Below are positions 42,085 through 52,100 of a DNA stretch of 55,356 nt, in pieces (position 1 is the stretch's first letter; the number at the start of each line of letters is the position of its first letter). The position numbers and the translations under genes were made by a program. The DNA is from an uncultured Clostridia bacterium. Its GTDB lineage: Bacteria; Bacillota; Clostridia; Oscillospirales; Acutalibacteraceae. A model generated the notes under the pieces. The model ran no database searches, was not told the origin of the DNA, and saw only the letters and a list, made by a program, of their open reading frames with translations. The DNA is taken from NCBI GenBank assembly GCA_946493765.1, contig CAMMAZ010000006.1:1-55356 (forward strand), in the 5' to 3' direction.

Positions 42085-43632
42085 GTGAAATATAAAATCA
42101 AAGATTATCCGCACCTCAAGAAAAAAGTGGAACAAATGGATCTTGAAACGTTATTGCGGTCGGTGATTTGCCCGAACATTTCGGTGGGAGATCCCCTGCC
42201 CGCTAAAACGTCCGCGGTGTTTATCCATCCGACCACTTCCCAAAAAGCCCGTGAAACGGCAGCAGCAATCAATTCCCACAGGAAAGAGCCCGCTTTGATC
42301 GTTTCCGATATGGAATACGGCGCGGGAACTGCGATCCGGGATGCTGTTTTATTTCCCTCCATGCGCGCGGCAAAAGAAGCGGGAGATCGGAATCTTGCTT
42401 ATCAAATGGGGGTAATCGCCGCCACGGAGGCCATTAACGCAGGGTATCACTGGACTTTCGGTCCCTGCGTAGATATTCTGGGGAACCGAGAAAATCCGAT
42501 CGTGACAACACGAACTGCGGGTGAAAACGCCGACGACGTTATCCAATACTGCGGCGCATATATGGAAGGGTTGCAGGACACCGGACTGATCGCAACTTTA
42601 AAGCATTTTCCCGGAGACGGCTACTGCACCGACGACCAGCATGTTACCCTTCCGCAAAATCCGCTGTCCGCACAGGAATGGGACGAGCGTTTCGGACGGG
42701 TATATAAAACCCTGATCGATCAGGGCGCGATGGCCATCATGCCGGGGCATATCGCGCTGCCCGCTTATGATGAGATCGACCGCAGCACGGGACTTTATCC
42801 GCCTGCAACGGTGTCGAAGCACCTGCTGACAGGTCTTTTAAAGCAAAAACTCGGATTCGAGGGACTGATCATATCCGACGCAGTGAACATGTGCGGCTTT
42901 TGCGGTTATATGAATCTCTATCATGCGGCGGCCGCCTTTTTGGAAGCCGGCGGCGACTGTCTGCTGTTTATGCATGCACACGCGGATTATCTGTCGGCAA
43001 TGAAAACATGTGTTGAACAGGGCAGACTGTCTATCGGAACGCTGCGAAACCGGGCGTATCGTCTGTTGTGTTTTGCCAATGAATATTTTGAAAAGCATCC
43101 ACTCGGCGAAAAAATCGTCTTTGACCGGACGGCGGCGGAGCGTGTTGCCGCGGAAATGACGCAAAAAGCAGTTAAGATCACACGCGACCGTGCAAAACGC
43201 CTGCCCTTTGCGATCAATCGCAGCACAAAGATCGCGCATATTGTGTTAAACACTCCATGGACAGAGGATCTGCGGCCGGCAAAAATGCTGACGCAAAAGC
43301 TGTCCGACAGGGCGGGAACGGTAGATGTGTTTGCAGATCCGGGGCCTTTCAAACTGTGTGAAATTGCAAAAAGCGGCAATTATGACCTGATGGTCTGTTC
43401 GGTCATTGAAGAACGGGCATATGGCACCAATACCGCAAAATTGTGCGGTCCCATGGCGAGAAACATGATGTGCGGCTGGATGCGCTTTCAAACGCCGGTT
43501 GTGTTTATCAGCTACAACAACCCGCATTTTGCAGACACCTATGCGGCCTGTGCGGATACGGTGATCGACACCTATGGTTTTACAAATTACACATCCGACG
43601 CGATCCTTTCGGTTTTATCTGCAAAACAGTAA
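42085..43632 (+). CDS. GH3-family glycoside hydrolase (NagZ-like branch)
   Basis: A 515-residue family 3 glycosidase without signal peptide. The N-terminal barrel includes ALIVSDMEYGAGTA, the family signature TLKHFPGDGYCTDDQHVTLP that holds the NagZ-type loop, GAMAIMPGHIALPAYDE, and GLIISDAVNMCGF with the nucleophile Asp. A second alpha/beta domain follows from about 345. The KHFPGDG pattern links it to the beta-N-acetylglucosaminidase and glucosidase branch. The start ATG is preceded by GAGGGGAATG. It is divergent from GH5, and the two probably degrade a common oligosaccharide. Confidence 0.88.
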   Translation: MKYKIKDYPHLKKKVEQMDLETLLRSVICPNISVGDPLPAKTSAVFIHPTTSQKARETAAAINSHRKEPALIVSDMEYGAGTAIRDAVLFPSMRAAKEAGDRNLAYQMGVIAATEAINAGYHWTFGPCVDILGNRENPIVTTRTAGENADDVIQYCGAYMEGLQDTGLIATLKHFPGDGYCTDDQHVTLPQNPLSAQEWDERFGRVYKTLIDQGAMAIMPGHIALPAYDEIDRSTGLYPPATVSKHLLTGLLKQKLGFEGLIISDAVNMCGFCGYMNLYHAAAAFLEAGGDCLLFMHAHADYLSAMKTCVEQGRLSIGTLRNRAYRLLCFANEYFEKHPLGEKIVFDRTAAERVAAEMTQKAVKITRDRAKRLPFAINRSTKIAHIVLNTPWTEDLRPAKMLTQKLSDRAGTVDVFADPGPFKLCEIAKSGNYDLMVCSVIEERAYGTNTAKLCGPMARNMMCGWMRFQTPVVFISYNNPHFADTYAACADTVIDTYGFTNYTSDAILSVLSAKQ

Positions 43633-43703
43633 AATTGATATCTTCGTTTATGCCTCCCGAATGCCGGCAGACGGCTTATCTTCTGCCTGTCGGTTTTAAC
43701 CCG

Positions 43704-43739
43704 CAACAGGACGAAACGCTTTCGCATTTCGTCCTGTTG
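43704..43739. terminator. Terminator between GH3 and aldehyde dehydrogenase genes
   Basis: A perfect 13-bp stem (43704-43716 and 43727-43739) with a ten-base loop separates two convergent genes; a weaker inverted repeat (GGCAGA/TCTGCC) lies just before it. Confidence 0.8.
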
Positions 43740-43784
43740 TTCTATACTATAGATCTGGTTTAATGCATTCAAATGCACAATATT

Positions 43785-45158
43785 TTATTTGAGCAGTCTC
43801 TTTTGCAGCCATTTCAGCATACCGCCGTCGCGGTAAGGCGGATAGCGCACCTGCATATCAAACGCTTTCGGTTTATAGAGCATGGCCTTTTTGTGGGTAA
43901 AGGCATCAAAACCATAGCGGCCGTGATAATGTCCCATCCCGCTTTCCCCGATCCCGCCAAACGGCAGACGGGAGGAAGTCAGGTGCATGATCGTGTCGTT
44001 GACGCACCCGCCGCCAAACGGCAGCGATTTGATTGTTTCGACTGCTTTTTGATCGTTCGTGAACAAATAAAGCGCCAACGGCCGCGGGCGGGACAAAATA
44101 AACTGCGCGGCGGCGTCCAGCGAATCGCATTCCAGCATCGGCAGGATCGGTCCGAAAATTTCTTCCTGCATGACCGGCGCGTCCGGCTGCACATGATCCA
44201 AAAGCGTCGGCGCGATTTTAAGCGTTTTCTCATCCCTTTGTCCGCCGAACACGACCGTTTCCCCTTTGAGCAGGCCGCAAAGCCGTTCAAAATGTTTTGC
44301 ATTGACAATGCGGACATAATCTTCATTTTGCAATGGATTTTCGCAGTAAAGCTGCCGCACGCTTTTTTCAAAACAACGGATAAATTCCGCTTTGACCGCC
44401 GGATGGATCAGCAGGTAGTCCGGCGCCACACAGGTTTGCCCCGCATTTAAAAATTTGCCGAACGCAATGCGTTTTGCCGCCAGCGCAATGTCCGCGGTGC
44501 GGTCGATAATGCAGGGCGATTTACCGCCCAGCTCCAAAACAACCGGCGTCAAATGCTTTGCGGCGCTTTCCATCACGATTTTCCCAACCGTTTTCCCGCC
44601 GGTGAAAAAAATCAAATCAAACGGTTGCTCTAACAGTTGTTTGTTTTCCTCTCTGCCTCCGCAAACGACATGCACATACTCCGGCGGAAAAATCGATTCG
44701 ATCAGTTTTTGGATCACTGCGCTGGTGCGCGGCGCTAAGGCGCTTGGCTTTAAGACCGCCGTGTTGCCGGCGGCGATCGCGTCCACCAACGGTTCAAGCG
44801 TTAATAAAAACGGATAATTCCACGGACTCATGATCAAAACACAGCCAAACGGACACTTTTCAACCCACGCCTTTGCCGGGAACTGAAACAGCGATGCGCC
44901 GACCCGTTCCGGTTTTGCAAGCTTTCGCAGGTGCTTTTGCATATATTGGATCTCTTCCAAAACCAGCGCGATCTCACACAGGAATCCTTCGGCGGCGGAT
45001 TTATTCAAATCCGCTTTGAGCGCCGCGTCGATCTGTGGTTTTGCACCAACCACCGCCTGTTTTAATTTTTTAAGCGCCGCCGCCCGAAATCCCAAATCAA
45101 GCGTTTTGCCGCTGTTCCAAAAAGCACGCTGTTTTTGCAGCGCTTGTGTGATTTCCAT
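43785..45158 (-). CDS. NAD(P)-dependent aldehyde dehydrogenase (ALDH3-like)
   Basis: A 457-residue aldehyde dehydrogenase of the short class-3 type, which oxidises aldehydes to acids. It shows VLIMSPWNYPFLLTLEPLVDAIAAGN, the Glu motif VVLELGGKSPCIID, the catalytic Cys in FLNAGQTCVAPDYLL, EEIFGPILP and the end PFGGIGESGMGHYHG. There is no signal peptide or membrane anchor. The substrate is probably a medium-chain or aromatic aldehyde but cannot be told. It stands alone between GH3 and spoVS. Confidence 0.94.
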   Translation of the reverse strand: MEITQALQKQRAFWNSGKTLDLGFRAAALKKLKQAVVGAKPQIDAALKADLNKSAAEGFLCEIALVLEEIQYMQKHLRKLAKPERVGASLFQFPAKAWVEKCPFGCVLIMSPWNYPFLLTLEPLVDAIAAGNTAVLKPSALAPRTSAVIQKLIESIFPPEYVHVVCGGREENKQLLEQPFDLIFFTGGKTVGKIVMESAAKHLTPVVLELGGKSPCIIDRTADIALAAKRIAFGKFLNAGQTCVAPDYLLIHPAVKAEFIRCFEKSVRQLYCENPLQNEDYVRIVNAKHFERLCGLLKGETVVFGGQRDEKTLKIAPTLLDHVQPDAPVMQEEIFGPILPMLECDSLDAAAQFILSRPRPLALYLFTNDQKAVETIKSLPFGGGCVNDTIMHLTSSRLPFGGIGESGMGHYHGRYGFDAFTHKKAMLYKPKAFDMQVRYPPYRDGGMLKWLQKRLLK

Positions 45159-45198
45159 TTTTCCTCTCCCGTCTTATATTTTACTTTTAGTATGTATC

Positions 45199-45232
45199 AA
45201 AAAAGCCGCCTTTAATACCGGCGGCCTTTTTA
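45199..45232 (-). terminator. Terminator after spoVS
   Basis: GCCGCC and GGCGGC arms within 45199-45232, flanked by A and T tracts, lie immediately past the spoVS stop. Confidence 0.85.
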
Positions 45233-45233
45233 T

Positions 45234-45494
45234 TTATCTTGGTTCCACAATCAATTTCATTGCCGTTCTGTCTTCTCCGTCGATCTGAATGTTGGAAAAA
45301 GCGGGAATCACAACGATATCAATTCCCACAGGCGCCAAATAGCCTCTTGCAATCGCAATGGCCTTGATCGCCTGGTTAGCAGCACCGGCGCCCACCACCT
45401 GGATTTCAACCGCGCCGCTGTCCCGGATCACACCTGCAATCGCACCGGCAACCGAATTGGGCATCGATTTTGCCGAAACTTTTAAAACATCCAT
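45234..45494 (-). CDS. spoVS: Stage V sporulation protein S
   Basis: Small (86-residue) Alba-like protein needed for the coat-assembly stage in Bacillus and widely kept in spore formers. The sequence MDVLKVSAKSMPNSVAGAIAG, the central EIQVVGAGAANQAIKAIAIARGYLAP and the end EDRTAMKLIVEPR match the family closely. I use the ATG at 45494, seven bases after GAGGGA; a longer form adds five residues. A TTGAAT-17-TAATAT promoter lies upstream. Confidence 0.97.
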   Translation of the reverse strand: MDVLKVSAKSMPNSVAGAIAGVIRDSGAVEIQVVGAGAANQAIKAIAIARGYLAPVGIDIVVIPAFSNIQIDGEDRTAMKLIVEPR

Positions 45495-45540
45495 CTTTAT
45501 ATCCCTCACTCATTTTAATCCATGTCTGTGCTGTACTTTT

Positions 45541-45569
45541 ATATTAGCATATCTTTTGGTAAAATTCAA
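45541..45569 (-). promoter_or_regulatory. Possible promoter of spoVS
   Basis: Minus-strand TTGAAT (45564-45569), 17-bp spacer, TAATAT (45541-45546). In Bacillus spoVS uses sigma-H; I could not find a clear sigma-H site here. Confidence 0.45.
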
Positions 45570-45606
45570 TAGATAGTTTCAAACAATCGATAAACTTTTC
45601 TAAAAT

Positions 45607-48600
45607 TCAGACATCGATTTCCTGATCTAGGAAAAGCGAATAAAGTATACATTGTCGAACAGGCAGCGACAGTGTTTGTTCCACCGCTAACTTATAAATT
45701 TCCAGCTGCCGGTGGTATTTTTCCCGCAGTGTTTCCATCGACTGGACACGGTCTGTTTTATAATCCACGATCACAAGTTCCTGCTCGTTTTCATAAATCA
45801 GATCGACGATCCCCTGCACCACGACCGGTTCTTTTGCAAACCGTTCCGGCAGCGATGGGTCGAACAGATGCGCCGGCAACTGCACCATAAAGCTGTGTTC
45901 TTTATAAACACGGCGTGCGGCAGCGATCCGTTGATACAAAGGAGATGCAAAAAATGCGCGAATGCTTGCAACAGACAAGCTCTCCCCTTCCTCCTTTGTG
46001 ATTTTGCCAAGCTTAACCAGCCGGTCGATCTCTTCTTCTGGGCCGGCGCATGCCTTTTCAAAATCACACAGTTCCATAAACGCGTGCATTGCGGTTCCTT
46101 TCTGCGCCGCGGTCAAGGTCTTGTGCTGCAAAAACAAAGGAACCGCTGTGCAGGTGTATTCCGCCTGCGCTTCCCGGTGCGCCGCTTTGGACGCGGTTTG
46201 TTTGGCAGCGATCGCGTTGATCCCCTCAAACGGATAAACGAACGACAATCGTTGCTGCAGGCTGTCGACGATCGCCAAATCCGGGTCGGCAGCGGGTATC
46301 ATTTCTTCTTTTGTTTGAAGACTGATTGTTTCCGGCTGCACGATCTCTACGGCAAACCGGCAGCTGTTCGCCGACGGCTGCTGCATACCGGCCAGTTCAC
46401 AAAGCGGCTGTCCGTCCTCTTGCAGCATGGCGCAGGCAAGCAGCAGCTCGATATAAGACCCTGCCTGCCGCACAAAGACCGGATCGAACCGGCTGTTTTC
46501 TCCTTTCGCGCTAAGGTTAGATGCGATCTGCCGCATCGTTTTGGACGCATCGGGCAGAAAAGCGGATAAAACCAGCATGTCTTTTGCACGGGTCAGCGCG
46601 ACATATAACACCCGCAGGTCCTCCGCGCGTTCAAACTGTGTTTTTTCAATGGAAATGCCGCTTTTGACAACCGTTGCATAACGGATCCTTCGCTTTTCAT
46701 CCACCGTTTGCATGCCGATCCCGCAGCGGTCGCTGATTTGCAGGTTTCCCCCCGGCGCACCGGCTTTCAGCGGATTGGAAAGTCCCGCGACAATGCAGAT
46801 GGGAAACTGCAAGCCTTTGGAATGGTGAATCGTCATGATCTTCACTGCGTTGTCGTTTTCATTTACCGCTTTGGGCTGGTCGAACGCCACGCCGTTTTTC
46901 TCACTGCGGCGGATATACCGCAAAAAGGCGGACAGCCCTTTCATGCCGTTTTGTTCTCCGTTTTTGGCGATTTCCAGCAAATACAATAAATTCAGCCGCC
47001 GCTGTTCGCCGCCGTCTTTTGCAGAAACGATCTGCAAATAGCCGGTCGTGTCATAGATCGACGTGATCAGATCGCCGACTCCCGCCGAAACGGCGGTTTG
47101 CCGGAATGCGTCGATGGTTTTTAAAAACGACCGGATTTTTTCACTCTTTTCTTCACAGGTCAGCATCGCGCCGTATAAATCCGACCGGCGGTTTCGCACC
47201 CGCATTTTCGCCACTTCTTCGGCGGTGAACAAAAACAGGTCGCTGAACAATGTCTGCAAAAACGGAATATCCCGATGGGGATTGTCGATCACCGACAAAA
47301 GCGCTAAGATCGTTTGGATTTCCTCGGTCTGCAAAAAGTCGGACGGCGTGTCGGAACAACAGGGGATCCCCGCGTTATACAGCGCTTTTTCATAGCATGC
47401 CATGTCCTTGCGGTCCCGCAGCAAAATCGCAAAATCGCGATACTGCGCTTTGCGTTTTTCACCGTTTTCGGTGATGACCGGCGCGCCGGCGATCGTTTGC
47501 AAAATAAACGCCGCGGTATGTTCCGCTTCTGCTTTCGCCCTTTCGTCCCGCTTTGCGCTTTCGCCTTTCCCGTCGATCAGCCGAAAAGCGACGCGCGGAA
47601 TATCGATATCGTAAAAGGACGCCTTTGCATCCAGCATATCCGCCTGTTCATAATCCATCTGTCCGGTCGATACGGACAAAAGCTTGAAAAACGCAAAATT
47701 GACAAAATCACAAACTTGTGGCGCGCTGCGAAAGTTGCCGGACAAAATCACCCGGCTTTTATTGCATCCCGGCTCAAAATCAGGCAGCGCGTTCCGGTTG
47801 CGGATAAAATTGCCGGGATTGGCGCGGCGAAAACCATAAATGCTCTGTTTGACATCGCCGACCATGAACATATGCGCGCCGCCGTCCGACAGCGCCATAA
47901 AAATGGTATCCTGCAAATCGTTGGTGTCCTGGTATTCATCGACCAGCACTTCGTGGTACCGGCCGGACAGTTCCTTTGCCACATCGGTGTAAACCGTCTG
48001 CCCGTTGATATCCTGCACCAATAAATGCAGCACCGCTTCCTCCACATCCGCAAAATCCATGCAGTTTTTGCTGCGTTTTTGACTGTCGGTCGTTTCCTTG
48101 AAAGCGCGCATGATCGAAAGCAGCGCTTCGATCGCCGGCGCCGATTTCGCCATGTCCGCTTTTATCTTCCGGGATGGCAAATGAAAAAGTTTTAACAATT
48201 TTGAAAACACACCGTCGGCGGATTTTTTTGCCTGCTGCATTTGTTCCTTGAAATCTTGATCGGCATAGCCGCGCGGCGCGTTTTTTATACTCGGATTCAC
48301 ATGCGTCCTGCACATTTCATATACCCTGTCCCAATCTTTATCACAAAGCGCGCCTTGCAGCTGCCTTAACGCATCCAGCGACTGCAAAAACCCCACCAGG
48401 TAGCAGGCGGCCAGCGCCGGTTCCTGTTCCAGTTCGGCAATAGCCGCTTTGAAAGCCGCCGTTTCATGGCAGACAAGCTCTTTTGCATGGGAAAAAACAA
48501 TATCCGCCGCAGGTGAGGTTTGCAGATCAAACGCCTGATATTCGCGCAATACCGCCTGCATAAACCGTTCGGGAAACGGCAGGGTGCGCAGATGGTTATA

Positions 48601-49131
48601 CAGTGCGAAAACCGCTGTTTCAAGCGCGGACGTGTCCTGCTGCGCGCCAAGATCCGACACCAGTTTCAAAAAACCTTCCGTTTTTTCTGCAAAAAAGCGG
48701 TCCAGCACCGTTTGCATGGCGTCGTTTTCAATCGAACGGATCATCGCCCCGTCCGCCACCTTGAAATCCGGTGAAATGTTCAGCTTATAAAAATATTCCC
48801 TTGCAAGCGAAATGCAAAAGCTGTCGATGGTGGTGATCATGGCTTTGGACAGCAGAAACTGCTGCCTTTTCAAGCGGATATTATTGGGCTGCTTGCGAAT
48901 TTCCGATGCAAGGCGCAGCGCAATGCGTTCCCGCATTTCCGCAGCGGCGGCATTGGTGAAGGTCACCACCAGCAGCCGGTCCGCATCGACCGGCTGTTCT
49001 TCATTTAAAATGTGTCCGACCGTCCGTTCCACCAAAACAGCGGTCTTGCCCGATCCCGCGGCAGCGGAAACCAGCACGCGCCCTTTTGCATCCAGCGCAT
49101 GCAGCTGCTCGGCGGTAAATGTCATCGCCAT
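45607..49131 (-). CDS. addA: ATP-dependent helicase/nuclease subunit A
   Basis: AddA is the UvrD-type 3'-5' helicase and nuclease of the AddAB double-strand-break repair complex. The 1174-residue protein has FTAEQLHALDAKGRVLVSAAAGSGKT (Q motif and Walker A) at the N-terminus, Walker B in VDEYQDTNDLQ, IMTIHHSKGLQFPICIVAG, VLYVALTRAKDMLVL, and the C-terminal RecB-type nuclease with GTAMHAFMELCDF and VIVDYKTDRV. The start is ATG 49131, nine bases after AGGAGG; a longer form running back into addB is not real. It follows addB after 29 bp, the standard order. Confidence 0.97.
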   Translation of the reverse strand: MAMTFTAEQLHALDAKGRVLVSAAAGSGKTAVLVERTVGHILNEEQPVDADRLLVVTFTNAAAAEMRERIALRLASEIRKQPNNIRLKRQQFLLSKAMITTIDSFCISLAREYFYKLNISPDFKVADGAMIRSIENDAMQTVLDRFFAEKTEGFLKLVSDLGAQQDTSALETAVFALYNHLRTLPFPERFMQAVLREYQAFDLQTSPAADIVFSHAKELVCHETAAFKAAIAELEQEPALAACYLVGFLQSLDALRQLQGALCDKDWDRVYEMCRTHVNPSIKNAPRGYADQDFKEQMQQAKKSADGVFSKLLKLFHLPSRKIKADMAKSAPAIEALLSIMRAFKETTDSQKRSKNCMDFADVEEAVLHLLVQDINGQTVYTDVAKELSGRYHEVLVDEYQDTNDLQDTIFMALSDGGAHMFMVGDVKQSIYGFRRANPGNFIRNRNALPDFEPGCNKSRVILSGNFRSAPQVCDFVNFAFFKLLSVSTGQMDYEQADMLDAKASFYDIDIPRVAFRLIDGKGESAKRDERAKAEAEHTAAFILQTIAGAPVITENGEKRKAQYRDFAILLRDRKDMACYEKALYNAGIPCCSDTPSDFLQTEEIQTILALLSVIDNPHRDIPFLQTLFSDLFLFTAEEVAKMRVRNRRSDLYGAMLTCEEKSEKIRSFLKTIDAFRQTAVSAGVGDLITSIYDTTGYLQIVSAKDGGEQRRLNLLYLLEIAKNGEQNGMKGLSAFLRYIRRSEKNGVAFDQPKAVNENDNAVKIMTIHHSKGLQFPICIVAGLSNPLKAGAPGGNLQISDRCGIGMQTVDEKRRIRYATVVKSGISIEKTQFERAEDLRVLYVALTRAKDMLVLSAFLPDASKTMRQIASNLSAKGENSRFDPVFVRQAGSYIELLLACAMLQEDGQPLCELAGMQQPSANSCRFAVEIVQPETISLQTKEEMIPAADPDLAIVDSLQQRLSFVYPFEGINAIAAKQTASKAAHREAQAEYTCTAVPLFLQHKTLTAAQKGTAMHAFMELCDFEKACAGPEEEIDRLVKLGKITKEEGESLSVASIRAFFASPLYQRIAAARRVYKEHSFMVQLPAHLFDPSLPERFAKEPVVVQGIVDLIYENEQELVIVDYKTDRVQSMETLREKYHRQLEIYKLAVEQTLSLPVRQCILYSLFLDQEIDV

Positions 49132-49160
49132 ATCTGCTGTCCTCCTTTCCTGTTTTTCAA

Positions 49161-52100
49161 TTATTTTTCCTGTTCGGGCGTTTCCGGTTCCTCCTGCGTT
49201 AACCTGCGCAGTGTGTCGCCCTTTAAAATATCGGCGTTTTTCATCGGTTTGATCTGATCGTTTTCCTGCGTGTTGTGCCGGCAGATGCCGCCGAACGCGC
49301 AGTAATCGCATGCGCCGCGGCTGCCATCCAGCGGATGGACGCTCACGTCGCCGCTATGCAATGCAAGCCCCATCTGCACCAGCAGCTTTTCGATATGCCG
49401 GGTCAGGATCCCATACTGCTCTAATGAATAATAATTGACGCTGCGTTTATTCAGCGCGCCGCTTTGGGTAAACGACGCCGGGATAAACAGCCCCTTCCCG
49501 TCCGGTTCCATCGCGTGCACGCAGTCGATATCGTCGATAAACAGCCCGTTCATGCGCTGTTCTTTTAAAAGCGCATCGCCGATTTCTTGGTCGCTGCTGT
49601 CGGGCGGCAGCGACGCTGTTTTCTCTTTTGCCTGCCAATAAAACATCCCGGCCGGCAAAATCGAATCCATTCCCTTGTAACCGTGCTTTTGCAGCGCCAT
49701 CATGTAGACCGCCATCTGCAGATTCTGTCCATAGAGCATGTCCGACAGCCGCATTTCCTTTTCGCCTGTTTTATAGTCGAGAATGCGGACATAATTTTGT
49801 CCGTCTTTTCGATAGATGTCCGCCCGGTCGATTTTTCCGGTCAAAGTGACCTTTCCGCCGTCGGGCAGCGGCAGTTCATAGGCCTCCACATCCGGTGTGT
49901 CGCCCCCGATTTCAATTTCGGTGCCGAGCACCTCAAAATCCGTTTGTTTTAAATCGGCGAACACCCTGCGCACCAGCTGGGTCAGCATCTGTTTGAGCTG
50001 GGTTTCAAAATAGGATTCCGCAGCGTCGGATTTTTTATTGACCTTCATCGGCTTTAAAAACGTGTCCGTCAGCGCCGATACCACCGCATACAACGCTTCG
50101 TCGTCCATTTGCAAAATAGCGTCCGGCGTGTAGTCTGCAATGGTTTTTTCCAAAACAAAATGCACGAGCGACCCCCGCTGCAAAACGTCCAGCCGCACCT
50201 CCCGCTGCGGATCCACCTTCAGGCCGTATTGGCAGAAAAAAGAGAATTTGCATTTATGAAACACATCGATCTTGGAAGCGGAGGTGTGGATGTTTTTCCC
50301 GAACAAAGCGGTCGCCGTCTCCGGCGACAGTGAAAACGCGGGTATTTGGCAGGCATTTTGCAGCGCTTGAAACCGCGGTGTGGGATGCGCTTTAAAATAA
50401 GCGTCGACGCTGGCGGCAAGCGGCGTTGAAAGCCGCATATCCTTTGCAAGGACGTCCAGCGCGCCGGTTTCGTTTTCGATTTCCCCGTCGTTTGCATCAA
50501 TGCTGTTGCAATGCGGAAACATTTCACAGATCGTTTCGACAAACAGCGCGGGGGATAACGGCGCGCCGGCGGGATCGGCCGCCGCATAGGTGATAAAAAC
50601 CGCCTGCGATGCGCTGCAAACAGCTGAATAAACCAGATAATTTTCATCCACCGCCGCTTCTTCATTGTAAAACGGAAGCGGGATGCCCGCCTTGTAAAGC
50701 GCGGCGTATTCCGCGTCGGTAAACAATCCCTCGCTTTGCAGCACCGCCGGAAAAACGCTTTCGTTGGCGCCGAGAATAAAGGTGATTTTCGGCGATTTCG
50801 GGCGCATGCGGTCGGCACAGCCGATTTCCACTTCATCGAGTCCCTGCGGCAGAGAACCGATATCGCAAAAAGATAAAGACAGTTCGAATAAATCCAGAAA
50901 ACGGCGCGGCGTGATTTCCCGGTCGCCCAGCGCCATCACCATCTGATCGAGCTGATGGATCAGCAGGTCATAGCTGCGGCGTTCCAAATCCGCCTGTTCG
51001 TTCTGGCCGTTTTGCTCCAGCTTTTCACAATATTGCAAAAGGTGTGCGCTCACTTTCGACTCGGTCAGCAGCCGATAGATCGCCTTTGCCATGCGCACCG
51101 GGTGCTGTGTGCAAAATTCTTTTTGAAAATTCGTTAGCAATTCCACCGTTTGCGCTCGGCAGGCGTTGATGCGCGAAAGCTGCGCTTTGTCTTCCTCGTC
51201 AAAAGAAGCGTCGCTTCCTTTCGGATGTCCTTCCCATTTTGTGTTCCAATCCTCGCCGGACAGCCGCCAGATGGAGGTATAATTATCTACTGCACAGACG
51301 GTGTCCATGTCCTGCCCGGTCAATCCTGTTTTTAAAAGCGACAGGATGTTGCCGGTATCCAATGTGCCCAGCACCGCAGACATGGCATAAAACACAAACC
51401 GAAACACACACAGGTGTTCCACGCCTTTTCGGCTATCGACATAGCAGGGGATGTTATATCTTGCAAAGGCTTTATCGATAATGCCGTCATACCGCTGCGC
51501 TGTGCGGGCGATCACCGCAAAGTCCCGGTAGCGCATCTGCCGTTCCCGAACCAATCGCCGGATCGTCCGCGCGGCAAAATCTGCTTCGTCATGCACGGTT
51601 CTTGCCCGGCAGACGGTGATATTGGGCGCCGGCTCCTCCATGATTTCAAAATCCGGCATGAACAAATTTTGTTCCAGATGGCGCAGGTCCTCGGTTTGAA
51701 AACGGTTATGTTCGGTTAAAATAACAGGGGTTGCGATTTTGACGTTATTTTTTTTTGCAAGCGCTTTTAACTGCTCGGCGGTTTTGGACATGTTGGAAAA
51801 CAAGGACAGGTCTTCCCCGTGTACCATTCCGTCGAACCCCAAAGTGATATACACATCCTTTGCCGCGAAAATCATCTTTTCCAGCAAAGCAAACTGTTGG
51901 GCGGTAAAACCGGAAAAAGAATCGATCAACACGGTTTTTCCACCAAAAAAGTCGTGCGACGGCAGCATGTTGGCCATCAATGTCAAATCGTCCAGCGGAT
52001 CATAAAATTCATTGTTTAACAATTGCGCATATTCCGATAAAATCAACGCCGTCTCCCGCAGCTTGGAGCTGAAAATCCCGGTTTGTTTTTCCGCCTGCTG

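Noticed and set aside
49132-49311. N-terminal extension of AddA into addB
   Set aside because: The extension overlaps the addB coding end and lacks similarity to AddA; AGGAGG supports the start at 49131.
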